From positions 1 through 8,377 of the forward strand of contig JBGAWE010000200.1 of the NCBI GenBank assembly GCA_044227705.1: 8,377 nucleotides of DNA, read 5' to 3'. Positions 1 to 7,033 of this stretch are shown in pieces; the first letter of the stretch is position 1, and every line of letters starts with the position of its first letter. The DNA is from JANOQP01 sp044227705 (lineage in GTDB: Bacteria > Bacteroidota > Bacteroidia > Chitinophagales > Saprospiraceae). The notes beneath the pieces were generated by a model. It did no database searches. It was given only the letters and a program-made list of their open reading frames with translations, and was not told the origin of the DNA. The translations under genes were made by a program, and so were the position numbers.

Positions 1-305
1 TCGGCCGCCATTTTCTCGAGCCAATCGGGGATTTCATGAAAACACCACTTGCTGTAAAGTGCGACGGTCAGGATTTCAGTGTCGAGGAAAAGCAGGCGGT
101 TTGCCCATTTTTCTGCCTCTTTTTGAACGGAAAGCTGTCCTTCGGCAATCGGCCGGACGTCCTGCGGCTCGAACCGGTTGCCGTTTCCGAGGAGGTACTC
201 GCGGGCAAACTCGGGCGACCACGCCGTTTTGAAATGTTCGGCAAGCTGGCGGGCGAGGGTTGTCTTGCCGGTGCTCTCGGGGCCGAAGAGGCAGATTTTT
301 TTCAT
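1..305 (-). CDS. NadR-type nicotinamide riboside kinase-like ATPase, partial (N-terminal 101 codons)
   Basis: P-loop kinase of the NadR ribosylnicotinamide kinase type, which in known members phosphorylates nicotinamide riboside to NMN in NAD salvage. The protein starts at the ATG read at 305-303 (MKKICLFGPESTGKT) and is cut by the window edge, so the C-terminal part is unseen. Visible motifs: Walker A GPESTGKT at residues 8-15, the family-typical PEFAREYL at 31-38, and LDTEILT at 74-80, which corresponds to the DTD-type acidic motif of NadR kinases, followed by LYSKW. The P-loop begins at residue 8, so there is no N-terminal adenylyltransferase or DNA-binding domain as in E. coli NadR; this is a kinase-only version. 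The start lies 14 bases after the ABC transporter stop codon, so it is probably the last visible gene of the same leftward transcript. Family assignment is fairly sure; substrate is inferred from the family. Confidence 0.8.
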   Translation of the reverse strand, partial: MKKICLFGPESTGKTTLARQLAEHFKTAWSPEFAREYLLGNGNRFEPQDVRPIAEGQLSVQKEAEKWANRLLFLDTEILTVALYSKWCFHEIPDWLEKMAA

Positions 306-319
306 GAAAAAGGTTGTGG

Positions 320-2140
320 TCAAAACTCCTGCATCTCCACCAGCCGCCGGTATGCCCCTCCATTGCCCATCAACTCGCCGTGCGAGCCGCGCTCGATGAT
401 TCGCCCGTCGGCCATGAAAAGTATTTCATCGGCATGGACGACGGTCGACAGCCGGTGCGCGATGACAACGGTAGTCCGGCCCGACATCAGCCTCGAAAGG
501 GCTTCCTGAACCAGCCGTTCCGATTCGGAATCGAGCGCGGAGGTCGCCTCGTCGAGAATGAGGATAGGCGGGTTTTTCAAAATCGCCCGGGCGATGGTCA
601 GCCTTTGCCGCTGGCCTCCGGAGAGTTTCGTGCCCCGGTCACCGATGTTCGCCGCGTAGCCGCCGGGCATTTTCACGATGAACTCGTGGGCGTTTGCGAC
701 GCGGGCGGCGGCCTCGACCTCGGCGGCGGTGGCCTCGCTGCCGAAGTCGATGTTGTTGAAAACCGTGTCGTTGAAAAGGATGGCTTCTTGCGACACGACG
801 GCCATCATCGAGCGGAGGTTTTTTAAAGAGAGGTCGCGCAGGTCGAAGCCGTCCAACAAAACTTGCCCGGCGGTCGGGTCGTAAAAGCGCGGCAACAGGT
901 CGGCCAGTGTCGACTTGCCCGCGCCGCTCGGGCCGACGAGGGCAATGGTCTGCCCTTTTCTTATCTCGAAACTGACGTCGTGCAAGGCCGCCCGTTCCGC
1001 GCTCGGGTAGTGGAAGGAGACATTTCGGAACTCGATGCTACGTCGAAAGGCGTTTGTCGCCAGCGCGTATGTCGACCGTTCCGGGTCGAGCGTGCCTGTT
1101 TCTTTGCACATTTCTGTCTCCGTGGGCAGTGCGAGCAGGGCATCCACTCGGTCGAGAGCGGCGAGGCCTTTTCGGATGATGAAATTTGCCGTCGACAGGT
1201 TCTTCGCCGGGTCGATGACCGAGAAGAAGGCGTACAAAAAGGTGATGAACGTCTCCGCCGAGACCTCCCCCGCGAACACCTGTCGCGACCCGATGACCAG
1301 CAGGACCGTGAAAATGGCGATGCCGAGGAACTCCGACATGGGCGCGGCGAGGTCTTTCCGCCGGTGGATTTTTATCAAAATGTCTCGGTAGCCGTCGTTT
1401 TCAATCAAAAACCTGTGGGCCTGAAACCGCTCGGCGTTGAACGCCTTGATGACACGGAGGCCGCCGAGCGCTTCCTCCAAATTGGCGGTCAGGGCGCCGA
1501 GACGGCTTTGCGCCTCGCCCGATTGCCGCCGCAGCCGCGCCCCGAGGCCGCCGATGGCCGCGCCCGCGACGACCATCAGGACGAGCACGAGGAGCGTCAG
1601 TTTTGGGGAAATGAAAAACATGAAAACGAGGCTTCCCGCGATGGCCAGCGGCTCGCGGGCGAGGGCCTCGACGACGTTGAGGATGCTCCACTCGACCTCC
1701 ATCGCGTCGCCGGTGGCGCGGCTCATCAGGTCGCCCTTTCGGGACTCGGTGAAAAAGCCGAGGGGCAGGCCGAGGATTTTTTCCATCACCCGCTGCCGCA
1801 CGTCGCGCATGATTCCGAAGCGGGCCGGTCCAATCCAATATAGCGAGAGGTAGCGGAACAGGTTCTTCCCCAAAAACAGCCCGACGATGACGGCGCAGAC
1901 GGCCAAAAGGGCGGTCTCGCGGCCGAAGTTTTCGAGCAGTCGGGCATACCAGCCGCTCATTGTCGCCTCGAACCGGGCCATCTGGCCGGTCGCAGTGTTC
2001 TCCTTTCCAAAAAGGATTTTGAGGAAAAGCTGCAAAAACGGGATGCTCGCCACCTGAAAGACGGACATGAGCAGGTTGGCCGCGACGGCCAGCCAGATGA
2101 GGCGGCGATATGGACGGGCGAGGGCGAGGAGGCGGCGCAT
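320..2140 (-). CDS. ABC exporter, fused transmembrane and ATPase domains (MsbA-like type)
   Basis: Half-transporter of the type I ABC exporter superfamily, 606 residues, expected to act as a homodimer in the inner membrane. The N-terminal half (about 1-330) is hydrophobic, with several membrane spans and the cytosolic coupling-helix region (RKGDLMSRATGDAMEVE) typical of ABC exporters. The ATPase domain is complete: Walker A GPSGAGKST at 403-411 (Lys409), Q-loop Gln451 in VVSQEAILFND, signature LSGGQ at 506-510, Walker B ILILDE at 526-531 with Glu531 as catalytic base, and switch His562 in IAHRLST. All key residues are present, so the pump should be active. Bacteroidota carry many paralogues of this architecture, and sequence alone does not say whether the substrate is lipid A, another lipid, a peptide or a drug. 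It follows fhs with an 18-base gap containing a strong hairpin that abuts this start codon. No Shine-Dalgarno is visible. Confidence 0.93.
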   Translation of the reverse strand: MRRLLALARPYRRLIWLAVAANLLMSVFQVASIPFLQLFLKILFGKENTATGQMARFEATMSGWYARLLENFGRETALLAVCAVIVGLFLGKNLFRYLSLYWIGPARFGIMRDVRQRVMEKILGLPLGFFTESRKGDLMSRATGDAMEVEWSILNVVEALAREPLAIAGSLVFMFFISPKLTLLVLVLMVVAGAAIGGLGARLRRQSGEAQSRLGALTANLEEALGGLRVIKAFNAERFQAHRFLIENDGYRDILIKIHRRKDLAAPMSEFLGIAIFTVLLVIGSRQVFAGEVSAETFITFLYAFFSVIDPAKNLSTANFIIRKGLAALDRVDALLALPTETEMCKETGTLDPERSTYALATNAFRRSIEFRNVSFHYPSAERAALHDVSFEIRKGQTIALVGPSGAGKSTLADLLPRFYDPTAGQVLLDGFDLRDLSLKNLRSMMAVVSQEAILFNDTVFNNIDFGSEATAAEVEAAARVANAHEFIVKMPGGYAANIGDRGTKLSGGQRQRLTIARAILKNPPILILDEATSALDSESERLVQEALSRLMSGRTTVVIAHRLSTVVHADEILFMADGRIIERGSHGELMGNGGAYRRLVEMQEF

Positions 2141-2185
2141 GGGGCGAAGGTGGTGGGTTCAGCTCAATCCCACCACCTTCCCCCC
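2141..2185 (-). other. Strong RNA hairpin at the fhs / ABC transporter junction
   Basis: Arm 2146-2157 (GAAGGTGGTGGG on the plus strand) is the perfect reverse complement of 2169-2180, with an 11-base loop at 2158-2168. Beyond one C/C mismatch (2145 and 2181) four more G:C pairs follow (2141-2144 with 2182-2185), giving a 17-position stem with one mismatch. In the minus-strand mRNA one arm is the last codons of fhs, the fhs TGA lies in the loop, and the other arm ends directly before the ABC start ATG at 2140-2138. No T-tract follows, so it is not a canonical intrinsic terminator. Structure is seen directly; a role in translational coupling, RNA processing or partial attenuation is inference. 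Confidence 0.75.
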
Positions 2186-3823
2186 CACAAGGTCGATGTG
2201 CATGGCCTGCGGCTCCTTCGGCAGCCCTGGCATCCGCATCATGTCGCCGCAGACGGCCACGAGGAAGCCCGCCCCGTGGTTTATCACGATGTCGTCGATG
2301 CGGATGGCGAAGCCGCCGTCGAGGCCGCTCTTCGCCGCGTCGTCGGTGAAGGAATATTGCGTTTTCGCCATGCAGACAGGCAGGTTCTCGAGGCCGAGGT
2401 CTTTTATCTTTTTCAAGGCCGTCCGGGCTTTCGGGCCGTACTCCGCGCCGTCGCCGCCGTAGATTTTGGTGATGATCTTCTCAATCTTCACCTCGGTCGA
2501 GTCGCCCGGCTCGTAGGTGTAACTGATTGATTTTGCCGGGTTTTCGCAGATTTCGACCGCCTTCTCGGCCAGTTCGACGACGCCCGCGCCGCCTTTGGCG
2601 AAGCCCTCGTGGACGGCGAAATGGCAGCCCCGCTCGCGGCACCAGTCGCCTACGAATCGAAGTTCGTTCTCCGTGTCGGAAGCGTGCCGGTTGAGCGCGA
2701 CGAGGACGGGGAGGCCAAAGTTTTGGAGGATGGAGAGGTGCCGTTCGAGATCGCGGAAGCCCTTTTTCAGCCCGTCGAGGTTCGGCTCCTTCGTGATTTT
2801 GTCGCTGATGCCGCCGTTCTGCTTGATGCCCTGCAACGTGGCGACGAGCACGGCCATCGCCGGTTGGATGCTGCCCGTGCGGCACTTGATGTTCATGAAT
2901 TTTTCCGCCCCGAGGTGGCTGGCGAAACCGGCCTCGGTCACGACGTAGTCGCCGAACTGCATCGCGGTTTTCGTGGCGAGGAGCGAGTTGCAGCCGTGCG
3001 CGATGTTTGCGAACGGGCCGCCGTGGACGAATGCCGGGCCGCCCTCGATGGTCTGGACGAGGTTGGGCAGCAGCGCATCTTTCATCAAAACGGTCAAAGC
3101 TCCCTCCACTTTCAGGTCTTTTGTGAAAAACGGCTTGCCCGAATAGGTGAAGCCGAGCAGGATGTTCGCCAGCCGTTGCCGCAAATCCTCCTGGCTTTGG
3201 GAAAGACAGAGAATCGCCATGAGTTCGCTGGCGGGCGTGATGTCGAACCCCGCCTCGGTCGGGATGCCGTTGGCCGAGCCGTTGAGGCCGGTCGTCATGA
3301 AGCGCAGCTGGCGGTCGTTCACGTCCATCACCCTTTTGAATAGGATGTTTTTGAGCGAATCGGGGCTGCCCTGGTTGAAATAGCGGTAGTTGTCCATCAG
3401 CGCGGCCAGCGTGTTGTTGGCCGAGGTGATGGCGTGGAAGTCGCCGGTGAAATGCAGGTTGATGTCCTCCATCGGCAGCACCTGCGACCAGCCGCCACCC
3501 GCCGCGCCGCCCTTCATGCCGAAGCACGGGCCGAGCGACGGCTCGCGCAGGGCGAGGACCACTTTTTTCCCGATTTTCCGCAAACCTTGAGAAAGGGAAA
3601 CTGAGGTCAGCGTCTTTCCGATGCCCGCTTTAGTTGGGGTGATGGCAGTGACGAGGATGAGTTTCGACTCCGCGAGCTTTTTCTCGTCCAAATCTTGGAG
3701 GGCAATCTTCGCTTTGTGCCGCCCGTAGAGGACGACGTCGTTTTCATGGATCCCCATCTCGGCGGCGACGTCGGCGATGGGGCGGAGGGCGACGGACTGG
3801 GCGATTTCGGCGTCAGAGAGCAT
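2159..3823 (-). CDS. fhs: Formate-tetrahydrofolate ligase (10-formyl-THF synthetase)
   Basis: Catalyses ATP + formate + tetrahydrofolate to 10-formyl-THF, feeding one-carbon units into purine and formyl-Met synthesis; cytosolic, tetrameric in known members. With the start used here the protein has 554 residues, the usual family length of about 555-560. Visible motifs: P-loop TPTKAGIGKT at 62-71, REPSLGP at 93-99, the family signature GMKGGAAGGG at 102-111, and MEDINLHFTGDFHAI from 118. The frame is open upstream to an ATG at 3871, but those 16 extra residues are unlike the family, whereas MLSDAEIAQS at 3823 matches the normal N-terminus, so 3823 is preferred. The P-loop has Ile and Leu where many clostridial enzymes have Glu and Thr (AGEGKTT); I recall AGIGKT in Bacteroidota homologues, so this is probably lineage variation. 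It is divergent from the sirtuin gene and heads the leftward gene set. Confidence 0.95.
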   Translation of the reverse strand: MLSDAEIAQSVALRPIADVAAEMGIHENDVVLYGRHKAKIALQDLDEKKLAESKLILVTAITPTKAGIGKTLTSVSLSQGLRKIGKKVVLALREPSLGPCFGMKGGAAGGGWSQVLPMEDINLHFTGDFHAITSANNTLAALMDNYRYFNQGSPDSLKNILFKRVMDVNDRQLRFMTTGLNGSANGIPTEAGFDITPASELMAILCLSQSQEDLRQRLANILLGFTYSGKPFFTKDLKVEGALTVLMKDALLPNLVQTIEGGPAFVHGGPFANIAHGCNSLLATKTAMQFGDYVVTEAGFASHLGAEKFMNIKCRTGSIQPAMAVLVATLQGIKQNGGISDKITKEPNLDGLKKGFRDLERHLSILQNFGLPVLVALNRHASDTENELRFVGDWCRERGCHFAVHEGFAKGGAGVVELAEKAVEICENPAKSISYTYEPGDSTEVKIEKIITKIYGGDGAEYGPKARTALKKIKDLGLENLPVCMAKTQYSFTDDAAKSGLDGGFAIRIDDIVINHGAGFLVAVCGDMMRMPGLPKEPQAMHIDLVGGKVVGLS

Positions 3824-3918
3824 TGTGTGGTGGCTGGTTTTGTTTGAAAAATTGTGCGGGCGAATGACCAAGTTTTTTCCAAAACGAGGGTGTTTCGCCT
3901 CGGCAAATCTTTCTGAAA
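3824..3918. promoter_or_regulatory. Divergent intergenic region between fhs and the sirtuin gene
   Basis: Ninety-five bases separate the two divergent start codons, so promoters for both transcripts should lie here or just inside the neighbouring genes. The stretch is richer in A and T than the surrounding genes, with runs such as AGTTTTTTCC near 3871-3880. I found no exact TAnnTTTG -7 box on either strand. A weak 5-base-pair inverted repeat (CGAGG at 3885-3889, CCTCG at 3898-3902) is the only dyad seen and is too short to interpret. No riboswitch-like structure was recognised. The promoter role follows from gene layout, not from a recognised motif. Confidence 0.4.
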
Positions 3919-4611
3919 ATGAAACGGAAACTCGTCGTCCTCACCGGCGCCGGCATCTCGGCTGAGAGCGGCATCCGCACCTTCCGCGCCGCCGACGGCC
4001 TATGGGAAAGCCACCGAGTCGAGGACGTGGCCTCCCCCGAGGGCTGGCGGCGCGACCCGAAGCTCGTCCTCGAATTCTACAACCAGCGGCGTCGGCAGCT
4101 TTTCGAGGTCGAGCCGAACGCGGGGCATCGCGGCCTTTTTGAACTGGAAAAGGAGTTTGAGGTCGCCATCATCACCCAAAACGTGGACGACCTGCACGAA
4201 AGGGCCGGTTCGAGCAACGTGTTGCACCTGCACGGCGAGCTTCGCAAAATCCGCTCGGTCAAAAACCAACGAATGGTTCAAGATTGGACGGGCGACATAA
4301 ATCTCGGCGACCTCGCCCCCGACGGCGGGCAGTGGCGGCCGCACATCGTCTGGTTCGGCGAGCCGGTGCCGATGATGGAGCGGGCGGCCGAAATCGCGGA
4401 GGAGGCCGATGTTTTCATGGTCGTCGGCACGTCGTTGCAGGTCTATCCAGCGGCCGGGCTTATGGGGTTTTGCGAGCCGGGCATCCCCGTTTTTTACATA
4501 GACCCGGCACCGCAGGTCAACTGGGAACTGTCGCGGATGCCCAACCTGAACATCATCGCCGAACCGGCGACGACCGGAGTGGCGCGGGCGGCCGCCCTAT
4601 TGAAAAGCTGA
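3919..4611 (+). CDS. cobB: Sirtuin NAD-dependent protein deacylase, CobB / class III type, lacking zinc cysteines
   Basis: NAD-dependent lysine deacylase, 230 residues, cytosolic. The N-terminal NAD site is canonical: GAGISAESGIRTFR at 10-23, then DGLW at 26-29. QNVDDLHERAG at 87-97 and catalytic His105 in HLHGEL are intact, as are VWFGE at 144-148 and the GTS nucleotide-binding motif further on. Tyr54 and Arg57 in FYNQRRRQL form the YxxR pair that marks class III sirtuins (SIRT5/CobB), which bind succinyl- and malonyl-lysine, so desuccinylase activity is plausible. The odd point is that the zinc-ribbon segment (about 109-140) has no cysteine where E. coli CobB has its metal ligands; the only Cys in the protein is near the C-terminus (GFCEPG). 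The surrounding fold motifs, such as QDWTGDI, are retained, so this looks like an intact zinc-free variant, not a broken gene. The next gene starts 24 bases downstream on the same strand. Confidence 0.92.
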   Translation: MKRKLVVLTGAGISAESGIRTFRAADGLWESHRVEDVASPEGWRRDPKLVLEFYNQRRRQLFEVEPNAGHRGLFELEKEFEVAIITQNVDDLHERAGSSNVLHLHGELRKIRSVKNQRMVQDWTGDINLGDLAPDGGQWRPHIVWFGEPVPMMERAAEIAEEADVFMVVGTSLQVYPAAGLMGFCEPGIPVFYIDPAPQVNWELSRMPNLNIIAEPATTGVARAAALLKS

Positions 4612-4635
4612 ATTTTATCCATCAAAACCGGGGCT

Positions 4636-5760
4636 TTGTCCAAACTTGAGGCCCGGCTCGCCTCGCCCAACGAGCTTTGGGCAGCAAACCACAGCAGGAT
4701 TTTGACATCGCGCTCGCGCAGCATCGTCGGCTCGGCTTATGCCTTTTTCACGAACAGATTCGTCTATCACGGGCTGTTCTGGGCCGTGCTGTTTGCAATA
4801 CTGTTGTTCTTTGGGAGAAATGACGAGCAGGGCTGGTGGTTCACCTATTCCAATGAGTTGATCAACCTCGGCTTTTTCGCTGTAATCGTCTATTTCAATC
4901 TGCTCTATTTAATCCCGAATTATCTGGCCAAAAACCGGGCGTTGCTTTATCTCTTTCTATTGGCTGCAACGGTAGCGCTCATCACGCCATTGAAGATGAT
5001 AGTCTATTACGCCAAGTTCGGCGGATTGCCGGGCGGCTACCGGGAGTCGCTCGTTATGAACCAGAGCCGTTTCTTTTTGGCAAACGGCTTAATAGCGATA
5101 AGCTCGACCATTCTTAAGATCATAACCGATTGGTTCAGGAGCCAGAGGGAAAGACAACAGCTTCTGACCCAAAATATGCAGTCGGAACTGCGCTTTCTGC
5201 GCTCGCAGATAAACCCGCACTTCTTGTTCAACACATTGAACAGCCTTTATGCCCTCACATTGAAAAAGGACGAAAAGGCCCCCGAAATCGTGCTGAAGCT
5301 GTCGGAGATAATGCGCTACATGCTCTACGAGTGCAATGAGCGGCGCGTCCCGTTGGCGAAGGAGGTGCAGTACATCCGCAACCACCTCGACCTCGAAAGA
5401 CTGCGGCTGCGGCAGAACATGGACATCGAGTTTGAGGTGGAAGGTGCGGTCGGACTGCAGGAGATTGCGCCGCTGATGTTCATCCCGTTCCTCGAAAACG
5501 CTTTCAAGCACGGCCTCTCCAACCACATCACCGACGGGTTTTGCCACATCAAGCTGCGGGCGGAGAAGGATGAAGTCCATTTTTCCATCGAAAACTCGAA
5601 GCCCGACATGATGCCGCAGACTGGCGACCGCCGCTCGGGCGGCATCGGGTTGAACAACATCCGGCAGCGGCTAAATTTGCTCTACCCAAACGCCCATTCG
5701 CTCGAAATCCACGACTCGCCGAACACCTACGCGGTCGATTTGACCATCAAACTTGACTAA
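4636..5760 (+). CDS. Membrane sensor histidine kinase, LytS/YehU-like family
   Basis: Histidine kinase of the His_kinase/LytS type, 374 residues from a TTG start. Four hydrophobic segments (about 43-60, 75-94, 102-125 and 146-163) form a membrane sensor module with no recognisable extracellular domain, followed by a short charged linker (RSQRERQQ). The phosphoacceptor is His195 in SQINPHFLFNTLNSL. The ATPase domain has Asn288 in the N-box FLENAFKHG and the G-box GGIGLNNIRQRL from 335. No ATG lies early enough to keep the membrane segments, so TTG at 4636 or a second in-frame TTG at 4702 must start it; 4702 would still keep all four helices, and a near-consensus GAGCTTTG at 4672-4679 could be a weak -7 box for it. 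The gene lies 15 bases before its LytTR regulator, the standard Bacteroidota arrangement. The signal sensed cannot be told from sequence. Confidence 0.9.
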   Translation: MSKLEARLASPNELWAANHSRILTSRSRSIVGSAYAFFTNRFVYHGLFWAVLFAILLFFGRNDEQGWWFTYSNELINLGFFAVIVYFNLLYLIPNYLAKNRALLYLFLLAATVALITPLKMIVYYAKFGGLPGGYRESLVMNQSRFFLANGLIAISSTILKIITDWFRSQRERQQLLTQNMQSELRFLRSQINPHFLFNTLNSLYALTLKKDEKAPEIVLKLSEIMRYMLYECNERRVPLAKEVQYIRNHLDLERLRLRQNMDIEFEVEGAVGLQEIAPLMFIPFLENAFKHGLSNHITDGFCHIKLRAEKDEVHFSIENSKPDMMPQTGDRRSGGIGLNNIRQRLNLLYPNAHSLEIHDSPNTYAVDLTIKLD

Positions 5761-5775
5761 ATTCTTGGCTGAAAA

Positions 5776-6498
5776 ATGATAAACGTACTCATCGTCGACG
5801 ACGAGCCGCTCGCGCTCGAAGTGCTGGAAACCTACATCGGGCAGATGCCCGAACTGAACCTTGTCGGCCGCTGCTCGAACGCGCTCGAGGCCCGCGAACT
5901 GCTCTCGAAGGAGCGCGTCGACCTCATGTTCCTCGACATCCAGATGCCGCAACTGACCGGCATCGATTTCGTGAAGACCCTGACGCACCCGCCGCTAATC
6001 GTCTTCACGACGGCCTATTCGAACTATGCCATCGAGGGCTTCGAGCTTTCCGCGCTCGATTATCTCGTCAAGCCGATTTCCCTCGAAAGATTCATGAAAG
6101 CCGTCAACAAGGCCAACGACCAGCTCGACCTCGTGCGCCGCGATGCGCTCCGAACGGGCGACGACGGCCTCGACTTCTTCTTCGTGAAAGCGGACAAAAA
6201 GCTCGTCAAGATCAATTTCGACGACATCGTCTACATCGAGGGGCTGAAGGATTACGTCATCATCCGCCTCTCGCACACGCGGGTCATCACCTTGCAGACG
6301 ATGAAAAGCCTCGAGGAAAAGCTCCCGTCGCCCCAGTTCCGGCGCATCCACCGCTCGTTCATCGTCGGGATGGACAAGGTCTTGGCCATCGAGGGGTCCA
6401 TGGTGGAGGTCATGGAAAAGGACAAGCCCAAGCTGCTGCCCATCGGGAAGAACTACCGCGACGAGCTTTTGGAGCTGATAGAGAAAAACAAGCTCTGA
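5776..6498 (+). CDS. LytTR-family response regulator
   Basis: DNA-binding response regulator of the LytR/AlgR type, 240 residues. The receiver domain (about 1-118) has the acidic pocket Asp8-Asp9, phosphoacceptor Asp54 in LMFLDIQMP, the switch threonine in FTTAY (78 or 79) and Lys99 in YLVKP. The C-terminal LytTR domain (about 133-237) starts at FFFVKADKKLVKI and includes DIVYIEGLKDYV and the conserved FRRIHRSFIV segment. LytTR domains bind DNA as tandem direct repeats. It is surely the partner of the kinase 15 bases upstream, which would phosphorylate Asp54. No Shine-Dalgarno precedes the ATG, as elsewhere in this window. Its stop lies 4 bases from the stop of the convergent membrane-protein gene, so the two transcripts must run into each other or end inside each other's coding region. 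Targets are unknown. Confidence 0.94.
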   Translation: MINVLIVDDEPLALEVLETYIGQMPELNLVGRCSNALEARELLSKERVDLMFLDIQMPQLTGIDFVKTLTHPPLIVFTTAYSNYAIEGFELSALDYLVKPISLERFMKAVNKANDQLDLVRRDALRTGDDGLDFFFVKADKKLVKINFDDIVYIEGLKDYVIIRLSHTRVITLQTMKSLEEKLPSPQFRRIHRSFIVGMDKVLAIEGSMVEVMEKDKPKLLPIGKNYRDELLELIEKNKL

Positions 6499-6502
6499 CC
6501 GC

Positions 6503-7033
6503 TCACTCCAAGTCGACGACCGGGAAGCCGAGCAGCCCGATTTTCACCGGCAGGAGGACTTGCTCGCCAGGCTTTGTCAGCGGGAAATAGGCCTGCTTTT
6601 CATAGCGGAACCGGTAGGCTTTCGCCCCGTCGCGGACGAACAGGTGCCAGCCGCTCGGCGACTCCTTTTGCATCCCTGCCAGCAGCCCAAAGCGGCTCAT
6701 GTGGAAAGCCTCCTCTTTTTGAAAAACAAAACTCCGCTCCGCTGGATCGCCCGCGCCAGCCCGGTTGAGCAGGCTGCCGAACAGCGGCGCGAACAGGGCC
6801 GGCAAAATCAGTGCGGCCATGATGACGGGCATCTTGTCGCCATGCTCGGCCAGTTTTTTTCTGTTGAAAAAAAGGAGGAGGACGGCCGCGGCGACCGTGA
6901 CGGCGATGCTGCCGACGGCCAGCCGACCGATGCCGACGGTGTTCTCGAAAACGGGGAACTCGCGGACGTAGAGCCAAACCAGGCCGACGAGCGCGGCGAC
7001 CCCAAGGGCGGAGGCGAGGAGCCAGTTTTTCAT
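6503..7033 (-). CDS. Small membrane protein of unknown function (three predicted helices plus C-terminal soluble part)
   Basis: I do not recognise this 176-residue protein. Its N-terminal half has three hydrophobic segments: about 5-23 (WLLASALGVAALVGLVWLYV begins at residue 4), 33-56 and 68-89. A positively charged turn (NRKKLAEHGDK) separates the second and third. The remaining 85 or so residues are soluble and rich in aromatic and basic residues (KAYRFRYEKQAYFPL), with no cysteine or enzyme motif. The start is taken at the ATG read at 7033-7031; the frame stays open upstream to 7315, but that part runs antisense through the protease gene, is Ser-rich and not membrane-like, and is most likely spurious. 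The gene is convergent with the LytTR regulator and divergent from the EAD-protease gene. Whether it belongs to either is unknown. Confidence is for a real gene, not for a function. Confidence 0.7.
   Translation of the reverse strand: MKNWLLASALGVAALVGLVWLYVREFPVFENTVGIGRLAVGSIAVTVAAAVLLLFFNRKKLAEHGDKMPVIMAALILPALFAPLFGSLLNRAGAGDPAERSFVFQKEEAFHMSRFGLLAGMQKESPSGWHLFVRDGAKAYRFRYEKQAYFPLTKPGEQVLLPVKIGLLGFPVVDLE

Noticed and set aside
863..1843. Open frame of 326 codons on the plus strand inside the ABC transporter
   Set aside because: Antisense to an intact transporter; composition is highly charged and low in complexity, with no recognisable domain.
2141..2185. Hairpin as an intrinsic terminator for fhs
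   Set aside because: On the minus strand the stem is followed by the ATG and GC-rich codons of the ABC gene, with no run of T. It was kept as a hairpin of other function.
2481..3527. Second minus-strand frame and a plus-strand frame (2609-3343) inside fhs
   Set aside because: Both are Arg-, Pro- and Gly-rich or Val-, Asp- and Glu-rich shadows of the fhs frame, which carries all family motifs.
3824..3871. N-terminal extension of fhs to the ATG at 3871
   Set aside because: The 16 added residues do not look like the family, while MLSDAEIAQS at 3823 aligns with the usual N-terminus and gives the usual length.
3885..3902. Short inverted repeat CGAGG/CCTCG before the sirtuin gene as an operator
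   Set aside because: Five base pairs in GC-rich DNA are expected by chance.
6463..6495. GAGCTT at 6463-6468 and AAGCTC at 6490-6495 as a terminator at the end of the regulator gene
   Set aside because: Only six pairs with a 21-base loop inside coding sequence and no T-tract; not distinguishable from chance.
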